Source: Brevirhabdus sp. (GTDB lineage: Bacteria > Pseudomonadota > Alphaproteobacteria > Rhodobacterales > Rhodobacteraceae). From it: 64,000 nt of DNA. The DNA lies in assembly GCA_024637315.1 (NCBI GenBank), contig JAGXFH010000034.1:410767-474766 (forward strand), given 5' to 3'. Positions 58,159-64,000 of the stretch are shown one piece after another (the first letter of the stretch is position 1; each line of letters opens with the position of its first letter). The notes beneath the pieces were generated by a model. The model was not told the origin of the DNA. It searched no databases and saw only the letters and a program-made list of their open reading frames with translations. The position numbers and the translations under genes are program-made.

Positions 58159-58995
58159 CTAGCCGGGCAAAGGCCCCCAGATATAGTCGGCGGCCCGCAG
58201 GTAGTCCGCTGCCAGCTTGGCCCCGTCCTCTCCCAGCCTGGCGCAGTCCTCCGCGAATCTTGTCCAGAAGTGCGGCGCGGGCCACGGAGATAGCATAAGC
58301 TTGGCCGAGCGGCTTTGCTCGGGCGACATCGGTCGGACCGGAATCGATCTTTCCAGCCGAACCTCGCGCGCGACCTCGGTCAGCCAGAGTGCCAGATCTG
58401 CGGGATTGTCCGATAGCGGTTTTGCTTCGGCCCATCTTCGCTTGGCGTGGTCGGGATAAAGCAGCGCGAGGTTGACACCCAGCAGCCACCAGATCCCGTT
58501 TCGGGTATCCGCCCCCAAGGACGCCCAAAGCCCGAGATCCTGCCGCGCTGCCGGCCCATCGACCAACTCGGCCACTTTCGCAGAGGTCTCCGCCACCCCC
58601 GCGCAAAACGCGGCCTCCGGACCAGCATTAACCGACCAGTGGCCGATGAATTTCGGAACGAGAAGTTCGGCCTCGGGCAGTTTGCCGGTCTTGGAAATCC
58701 TGTCGCGGCGGCAAAGGCGCAGACCGGATTGCCGGGCGAAGCCGTTCATTTCGTTGCGGCTGAGATAACCGATGCAGGTCGTTGTCCCAAGGAGCGCGGG
58801 CTCTGGCGTCAGGTTCATCGACTCCGGCCACAGTCGCACGCCTTCATCGACAACCGCAATCCAGGTGCCCTTGTGCTCGGATGCGATTTGCTTCAGCGTT
58901 GCGGCATCCTGCGGATCGACCCGCTGCATCCTTGCACCGTTGTCCGGCGCCGCCGCCAGAAGGTGAATCCGCGGGAAATCACTGAGCGCCGTCAT
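58159..58995 (-). CDS. Glycosyltransferase-like paralogue, probably without the catalytic DxD
   Basis: 278 residues. Its N-terminal part follows the same plan as the gene just upstream: HKGTWIAVVDEGVRLWPESM aligns with the ADWFITVDADTIIDPAFL region there, and YLSRNEMNGFARQSGLRL with WHCRNEVNGLVSGNGSLKL. The DAD of the upstream protein is replaced by DEG, and the SEL1-like tail is absent. It may be a non-catalytic partner. The ATG overlaps the upstream stop by four bases, so the two are made together. Confidence 0.55.
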   Translation of the reverse strand: MTALSDFPRIHLLAAAPDNGARMQRVDPQDAATLKQIASEHKGTWIAVVDEGVRLWPESMNLTPEPALLGTTTCIGYLSRNEMNGFARQSGLRLCRRDRISKTGKLPEAELLVPKFIGHWSVNAGPEAAFCAGVAETSAKVAELVDGPAARQDLGLWASLGADTRNGIWWLLGVNLALLYPDHAKRRWAEAKPLSDNPADLALWLTEVAREVRLERSIPVRPMSPEQSRSAKLMLSPWPAPHFWTRFAEDCARLGEDGAKLAADYLRAADYIWGPLPG

Positions 58996-60314
58996 GGTAC
59001 CGCAGCGCCTTCAGGATCGAATCCTCGCTTGCGGGACAGGTCGAGAAGCTTTGCTATCTCGGATTTGCGGACGCCCGATTGCGATGGGCGGTTTTTCAGG
59101 AGTTGCGCGAGATGATACGGCGCATAGCGGTTTCCAAGGGCAATCGCCGCGCGGTAAAGGCGTTCGGCCTCCTTCGGGCTTGCATCGTCAACCTCTTCCG
59201 AATCATGCAATCGCGCCAGGTTGTTGAGTGCCGCCGCATTCCCTAAGACTGAAGCCGTTTCAAATGCTTCCCGCGCAAAATTGATGTTGCGAATGACCCC
59301 GGCGCCTTTCATGAACCGATACCCGACCGCATCGATAAGGGCACCGGGCCGCCGGGGCGAAAAGGCGCCGGACTGCACCAGAAGCGCACTCTGCTCGGCG
59401 GAGTAGTCAGCGAGCGCGATCGGCAGTCTCGCGTTGATCCAGTCTTTCAGAACATCGCATTCGGGTTCCAGCAGGCCCTCGCTCCAGGCGTTGTCTGATG
59501 TCAGATGCCGCGCTCCGCCGTGTACGAACCGCGGATAGATGCGCCTGCGCCAGAATTCTGTGAGCCAGCCATAGCTGTTGACATGGCGCGGATCCCAATC
59601 GGACTGTTCCAGCGGCAGGCGCAGGCCCAGCCGTGCACCATAGATCAGCCACAGCCCATTTTCCGCCTGACGCCCCAGCGCGCACCAGATCCGCAGCAGA
59701 CCCATCAGAAACTCTGCCAGAGGCGATTCCGCACCGTGCAACTCGGTCTGTCGCACCAGCAGATGGCCCAGCAGTACGCCTTCGCGGAATCCGGAGCGGA
59801 ATGCATGATATGGCGTCTGCGCCGGATTGGTCCGGGAATAGCACCCTGGCATCTGCACGCCCATCGACTGGCCCGGCACGATCTGGTCGATCTCGTGATC
59901 AATTGACACTTTTGAGGCGGGTGCGGCCTCATGCGTGCGCATCTTCATCGCAAGCGCAGTCGGCCAGAGCTTCAGGCTACCGTTTCCTGACACCAGCCCG
60001 TTCACCTCGTTCCGGCAATGCCATTGCAGGCGGAAGTTCTTGTTCAGCAAGGTTTTGGGAACTTTCACGTCCAGAAATGCCGGATCGATGATCGTGTCCG
60101 CGTCGACCGTTATGAACCAATCCGCCTCGGCGATCCTGGCCGCGGCCTTGTGGCAGGCGTCAAGGCCGGCGACACCATGGACCCGTCTGGCGTGGGGCGC
60201 CTTGGCCTTGAGATCCCTCCAGCCAGCTTCTGCCCAGGATTCGTCAAACGACATGAAGACAATCGGCAGGTCGGCGACCAAGACCCGATCCGACTGCTGG
60301 CGATCGGCGCGCAC
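58992..60314 (-). CDS. Glycosyltransferase-like protein with SEL1-type C-terminal repeats
   Basis: 440 residues from GTG 60314, the only usable start after an upstream stop. The GT-A-like region has LPIVFMSFDESWAEAGW, then HKAAARIAEADWFITVDADT with a DxD at about 70-72, and RNEVNGLVSGNGSLKLWP, a motif I associate with a Rhodobacteraceae glycosyltransferase-like family. The C-terminal 120 residues are SEL1-like: AREAFETASVLGNAAALNNL and AERLYRAAIALGNRYAPYHL. It lies 41 bp after the caspase-like gene and is coupled to the paralogue that follows. Substrate unknown. Confidence 0.7.
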   Translation of the reverse strand: MRADRQQSDRVLVADLPIVFMSFDESWAEAGWRDLKAKAPHARRVHGVAGLDACHKAAARIAEADWFITVDADTIIDPAFLDVKVPKTLLNKNFRLQWHCRNEVNGLVSGNGSLKLWPTALAMKMRTHEAAPASKVSIDHEIDQIVPGQSMGVQMPGCYSRTNPAQTPYHAFRSGFREGVLLGHLLVRQTELHGAESPLAEFLMGLLRIWCALGRQAENGLWLIYGARLGLRLPLEQSDWDPRHVNSYGWLTEFWRRRIYPRFVHGGARHLTSDNAWSEGLLEPECDVLKDWINARLPIALADYSAEQSALLVQSGAFSPRRPGALIDAVGYRFMKGAGVIRNINFAREAFETASVLGNAAALNNLARLHDSEEVDDASPKEAERLYRAAIALGNRYAPYHLAQLLKNRPSQSGVRKSEIAKLLDLSRKRGFDPEGAAVP

Positions 60315-60355
60315 CGTGCTATCCGCCCACGCAGGTCAGATCGCATTTCGCGGTG

Positions 60356-62443
60356 TCATTCATGCACAAGGTTGAAGTCCAAGAGACCGAACTGGTCGAT
60401 CCAGTCTGCGGCGATCTTCTCGCCCTCGGCTTTCTGTTCCGCGGTCATCCGGGCCGAGATCTCGTCGATCTTGGCCACGATTTCGTTATGTTCCTTTATC
60501 GTTTCGATGGTATCCTTCAACACGGCGGCTTCCCGGGCGATGATGTAATTGGCATAGGCCTCCGCCAAGGAGGCAGTGTCGGCGGCAAGCGTGTCGCCAA
60601 GGTAGGTATAGGCCCCGAGGTAATTGCGCTGCGCCGAAAGACGAAAATAGGCAACGGCCTGATCCGGGTTCCTTTCGACTCCCCAACCCGTGAGGAAGGC
60701 CCGCCCCAGATGGAACGCGGCATAGGGATTGCCCTCATCGCTGGCCCGGCTCAGCCACAGGATGCCCTGACGGGTATCTTCGGGAACCCCCTGGCCCCGC
60801 ATGTAGGCCATGCCGATGTTGTTCATCGCATCCGAACTGCCGAGTGCTGCGGCCTTTTCATAGTAACTCACCGAGCGGGCGAAATCCTCCTCGACGCCTT
60901 GACCACGCCGGTACATGTCTCCGAGGGCCGTCAGGGCTGATGAAAATCCGCTCATCGCCGCGATCTCCATCCAGCGCCGTGCTTCGTTGAAGGATTGTGG
61001 AACGCCCCAGCCCTCTCGATAATATAGGCCCATCATCATACGCATCGGGGCCGCGCCCTGCATCGCTCCGGTCCGCACCGCCGCTGCCGCGCGCGCATGA
61101 TCGACCGGAACACCCAGCCCAAGACGGTAGATCTCGGCAAGACCCCCATAGGCCGAGGGATCACCGAGTTCGGCGGCCCGCGTCATGTAGACCATTGCCT
61201 CGTCAAACCGGTTCTCGAGCCGCAGAACCCTGGCCAGAAGCCCCAGAAGTCGCGGGTTACTGGGATCATCCGACACCGCGGCGATGCAAGCGCGCAGGGC
61301 GGCGCGGGTGTTGACAAGGTCATGCGGCACAGGCTCGACCAACCCCAGCACGCTGCCGACCCCGGTTGCCAGAATATCGCATTCGGTGATCAGCGCGCCC
61401 AGTCCGCCCGGCACTTCGGGATTGGGATCGGGAACGCCGAGGTTCATCAACGGAAACGACGGCTGGTTCTGCCCGCCCAGAAGCTGCAGCTGGCGCAGCG
61501 CGACATCGGTCAGTTCGGTCTGCGGGAACAATTCGGCGAAACGCTCGAAATCCCGCGGGTCGGAGCTGTTGGCGATGGTCTTCCAGTGCGTCACATGAAG
61601 TGACACCTGATCGAGGACCGAGGGCGCGATGCTGGTATCAAGCTCTACCGGGTCACGCGCCTGAATGACGATGGTATCCTTGCTGTTGTCAACATACCAA
61701 GGGGTTTGCATCCCTTGCGTCGCCAGGCGGACACGGGCGCGCACCAGCCGCAATACGTCGCGGATATCCTGCTCGGGGCCATCCAGCACCGAGGCCAGCA
61801 CGGCCGAATACGGGCTGTTCGCCCCTGCACCGTCCAGGGCAACGGCGCCAGGAGCGGTCGAATAGGCGATGATGGTGTTTCTGGGCGCATCGGTCAGCGC
61901 CAGACCGGTACCGAAGCTTTGCCGGCCCTCGAAGGGGGAATTGCGGCAGGAATCGAGAATGACCACCAGGTTTTCCGTACCGATATTGCTGAGATCCTGA
62001 ATCATCTGATTGATCGAGATGCCCTGCTCGGCAAGGAAGTTGTCGTCGGTCGGTGATATATCGGCCGGCAGCGCATAGTTCACGCCCTCCAGCTGCAGCC
62101 CGTGGCCGGCGAAGAAGAACAGGCCAAGCTCCGACTCTGCCTGCTCGGCGCCGATCTGCCTGATCGTGTCGTCCAGCTGCGTTTTCGTCGCGTTTTCAAG
62201 ATAGTAGACCCGGAAGCCCATGTTGTTCAGCGACGACGAAATGGTTCGGGCATCGTTAATCGTGTTTTTCAGGTCGGGGATCCGGTCATCAGCGTAATCG
62301 GCGACGCCCAGAACAAGGGCCCAGCGCCCCTCGGCGCGCGCCGAAGGGGTCAGTGCGATCATCGCCGCAAGGACGAGTGCGATGCCAAGCCCCCACAGCC
62401 GGCCCGGCAGGAAGCCCCCGAAAATCCGACAAACCTTGCTCAT
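60356..62443 (-). CDS. Exported caspase-like (peptidase C14) protein with SEL1 repeats
   Basis: 695 residues. A signal peptide or anchor spans about 15-37 (IALVLAAMIALTPSARA, cleavage near ARAE), so the protein works outside the cytoplasm. The p20-like protease domain begins at RWALVLGVADYAD and has the catalytic pair H114 in FFFAGHGLQ and C166 in VVILDSCRNSP. A linker follows (about 265-330), then at least five SEL1 repeats from about 415 to 640 (AMVYMTRAAELGDPSAYGGL, SYYEKAAALGSSDAMNNIGM) and a charged helical end. Bacterial metacaspase-like enzymes cleave after basic residues; the target is unknown. It heads the leftward operon with two glycosyltransferase-like genes. Confidence 0.87.
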   Translation of the reverse strand: MSKVCRIFGGFLPGRLWGLGIALVLAAMIALTPSARAEGRWALVLGVADYADDRIPDLKNTINDARTISSSLNNMGFRVYYLENATKTQLDDTIRQIGAEQAESELGLFFFAGHGLQLEGVNYALPADISPTDDNFLAEQGISINQMIQDLSNIGTENLVVILDSCRNSPFEGRQSFGTGLALTDAPRNTIIAYSTAPGAVALDGAGANSPYSAVLASVLDGPEQDIRDVLRLVRARVRLATQGMQTPWYVDNSKDTIVIQARDPVELDTSIAPSVLDQVSLHVTHWKTIANSSDPRDFERFAELFPQTELTDVALRQLQLLGGQNQPSFPLMNLGVPDPNPEVPGGLGALITECDILATGVGSVLGLVEPVPHDLVNTRAALRACIAAVSDDPSNPRLLGLLARVLRLENRFDEAMVYMTRAAELGDPSAYGGLAEIYRLGLGVPVDHARAAAAVRTGAMQGAAPMRMMMGLYYREGWGVPQSFNEARRWMEIAAMSGFSSALTALGDMYRRGQGVEEDFARSVSYYEKAAALGSSDAMNNIGMAYMRGQGVPEDTRQGILWLSRASDEGNPYAAFHLGRAFLTGWGVERNPDQAVAYFRLSAQRNYLGAYTYLGDTLAADTASLAEAYANYIIAREAAVLKDTIETIKEHNEIVAKIDEISARMTAEQKAEGEKIAADWIDQFGLLDFNLVHE

Positions 62444-62676
62444 CGCCCGACCTCGCCCTGTGCATGAAGTTGTCCTGTCATTTCAACCTCTCTCTACACC
62501 TTGGGTCAAGATCGTCGACGTCGACCGGCACGTTGCCCGCCCTGCAAGACTGGCAGAACCGGTTCGCGGCATCGGATTGCGGCGATCAATCTTGATTGCT
62601 ACCGTCTGTGCAGATCAGGAATTTACACGTCTCAGGCGTCAAAATCAAACTGCGTTTGGGTTGGGGATCTTGCCAC

Positions 62677-63657
62677 ATGACCATCGCCCTGCCGACCACC
62701 GACAGACAGGTGAGCATCCGCCACACCTACCCGGCACATGCCAATGTCGTGCTGGTTGATTGGATGTTGGGCAATGCTTGCAGTTTCGCCTGCAGCTATT
62801 GTCCCAAATCCCTGCATGACGGAACCGTTCGCTGGCACAAGACCGACCAAATAATCGCGCTTTTCGATGCGCTGAAGACACATTATGCGGATCGGTTGGG
62901 GCGGAAGGTCTGGCTTCAGTTCACCGGCGGCGAACCGACGATGCATCCGCGCGTCGTCGATCTGTTGCGCGCCGCGTCGGAACGGGGTCTTGCCGCCAGC
63001 CTGATCAGCAACGGATCGCGGACGCTCCGCTTCTGGCAGAGCATCGTCGATCATCTCGACAGTGTTATCCTGACCTATCATGACGAGTTTGTTATCCATG
63101 ATCATTTCATCGAGATCGGCAGGCTCTTATGCGCGGCCATGCCGGTCCATGTGAATGTCACGATGCATCCGGATCGATTTGACGCGACCTTCGCACGCGC
63201 CGAAGAGATCGGCGAGGCGATGCCCGGGGCGACGATCTCGCTCAAGCCGTTGCGCGAGGATTTCGATACCAGGCTTTATCCCTATTCCACGGAACAGTTG
63301 AAACGGCTGGAGACCCGGATCACCCGGCCAAAGCCGCGCCCGGCCCAAGCGCCACGGGGCGTGATGACGGCAACCGGGATATCGGGCAGATCCGAACAGC
63401 GCAGGCCAAACAGCTTCATCACCCATGATCAGAACCATTGGCGGGGGTATCGCTGTCAGGCGGGCCTTGAATCGCTGCGCGTGAGGGGCGATGGCCAGAT
63501 CTACCGGGCGGTCTGTTCCGCCGGCGGCTCGATCGGCAGATTGGGCGGCGATGTCGATCTGCCGCTTTCCGGGATCCTCTGCGACCGCGAAGCCTGCAGT
63601 TGCGTGGCCGACATCCTGATTACCAAGATCTGGGAAGACGCGGCGCGACCCGCATGA
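62677..63657 (+). CDS. Radical SAM enzyme with C-terminal cysteine cluster
   Basis: 326 residues from ATG 62677. The cluster motif is C35-x3-C39-x2-C42 in GNACSFACSYCPKS, with FTGGEPTMHP at about 80-89 for SAM binding and SNGSR further on. The C-terminal part has CQAGLESLRVRGDGQIYRAVC followed by CDREACSC, a SPASM/twitch-like set for an additional cluster. It is divergent from the caspase-like gene with 233 bp between, and is the second radical SAM gene of the cluster. The open frame upstream of 62677 is not conserved-looking. Substrate unknown. Confidence 0.85.
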   Translation: MTIALPTTDRQVSIRHTYPAHANVVLVDWMLGNACSFACSYCPKSLHDGTVRWHKTDQIIALFDALKTHYADRLGRKVWLQFTGGEPTMHPRVVDLLRAASERGLAASLISNGSRTLRFWQSIVDHLDSVILTYHDEFVIHDHFIEIGRLLCAAMPVHVNVTMHPDRFDATFARAEEIGEAMPGATISLKPLREDFDTRLYPYSTEQLKRLETRITRPKPRPAQAPRGVMTATGISGRSEQRRPNSFITHDQNHWRGYRCQAGLESLRVRGDGQIYRAVCSAGGSIGRLGGDVDLPLSGILCDREACSCVADILITKIWEDAARPA

Positions 63658-63697
63658 CTGACCCGCGCCCGCGCTTGGCCGGATTGCCTGCCGGCAC

Positions 63698-63994
63698 TCA
63701 CCCGCCGGGCTTACCGAAATACCCGTACCTGTTCGACAAATAGTCGATGGTGGCCTGGGGATAATCTTCGCTCGACCGTTCCACATTCACGCCGATGAAG
63801 TTCATTACCGTGCTTCCATCGGCCTGCTTGACGCGCTTGTTGCGCCGCACGGAAAGCATGTCCTGCGCCGCGACATCTTCCCAGGCCTTCTTCAGCTTGT
63901 CGGCCTCTTCTCCCTTGGCCGTAACGGTCAGGGCGCCGACATTGTCCTTGTCAAAGCTGATCGACCCGAGGGACTGGAAGCTTCCCTTGACCAT
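63698..63994 (-). CDS. Hypothetical protein at the window edge, possibly partial
   Basis: At least 98 residues, beginning MVKGSFQSLGSISFDKDNVG at 63994, six bases from the window end; the true start may lie beyond. It contains KGEEADKLKKAWEDVAAQDM and RNKRVKQADGSTVMNF, and ends SNRYGYFGKPGG. No family was recognised. It is convergent with the second radical SAM gene, 40 bp apart, so it could be a neighbour only by chance. Confidence 0.5.
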   Translation of the reverse strand: MVKGSFQSLGSISFDKDNVGALTVTAKGEEADKLKKAWEDVAAQDMLSVRRNKRVKQADGSTVMNFIGVNVERSSEDYPQATIDYLSNRYGYFGKPGG

Positions 63995-64000
63995 TCGCCC

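Noticed and set aside
51550..63657. RiPP biosynthesis cluster
   Set aside because: Two radical SAM enzymes suggested it, but no precursor-like small ORF with a leader/core pattern and no dedicated RiPP protease or transporter was found; the neighbours are glycosyltransferases.

Overview
The window is GC-rich DNA that reads as an alphaproteobacterium, most likely of the Rhodobacteraceae (Paracoccus/Rhodovulum-like). This is inferred from the ccmI-ruvX-DUF1289 gene order, the heterotetrameric-type sarcosine oxidase beta subunit, the style of the polyamine and sugar ABC systems, and several small proteins of a type I know from that family. No rRNA, tRNA, CRISPR array or replication origin was recognised.

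Layout. (1) 1-7080 is a housekeeping-like stretch: partial soxB, ccmI, ruvX, a DUF1289 protein, a methyltransferase, an oxygenase-like protein, a TauE/SafE exporter and dusA. (2) 7081-9121 is the scar of an element integrated at the 5' end of dusA: repeats, the N-terminal third of an integrase, a damaged IS3-family element and a truncated DUF2493 gene. (3) 9199-20679 holds two transport loci: a sugar ABC system with an SMP-30 lactonase, and, divergent from a LuxR-type regulator, a polyamine-type ABC operon ending in an SDR dehydrogenase. (4) 21120-48924 is a composite metal/stress-resistance region: multicopper oxidase, TVP38 protein, ATC-hydrolase-like protein, amino-acid permease, CopA, two DUF411 proteins, a cNMP-domain Na+/H+ antiporter, SulP plus universal stress protein, a MerR regulator, an L,D-transpeptidase, a Zn/Cd/Pb-type ATPase, and a TetR-controlled RND pump. 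Broken genes (IS30, HTH, KefB-like, P-type ATPase, NTF2-like, winged-helix/hydrolase) lie between the intact blocks. (5) 49444-63994 is an accessory cluster of two radical SAM enzymes, a sulfotransferase, several glycosyltransferases (three with glycosyltransferase-like N-termini and SEL1-type tails or a paralogous relative of these), a two-catalytic-domain glycosyltransferase fusion, and a secreted caspase-like protein with SEL1 repeats.

How the parts work together. CopA, the oxidase and DUF411 proteins form a periplasmic/inner-membrane copper defence. The copA promoter has the 19-bp spacer of a MerR/CueR-type promoter. The divalent-metal ATPase has its own 19-bp-spacer promoter, and the only MerR gene in the window has the cysteine pattern of a divalent-metal sensor. 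The TetR regulator and the RND operon carry matching operator cores (TACCGACC-N3-GGTC), which supports local autoregulation and pump control. The last cluster is the best candidate for an undescribed system; its gene content suggests modification of a surface glycan or protein, but the substrate cannot be read from sequence.
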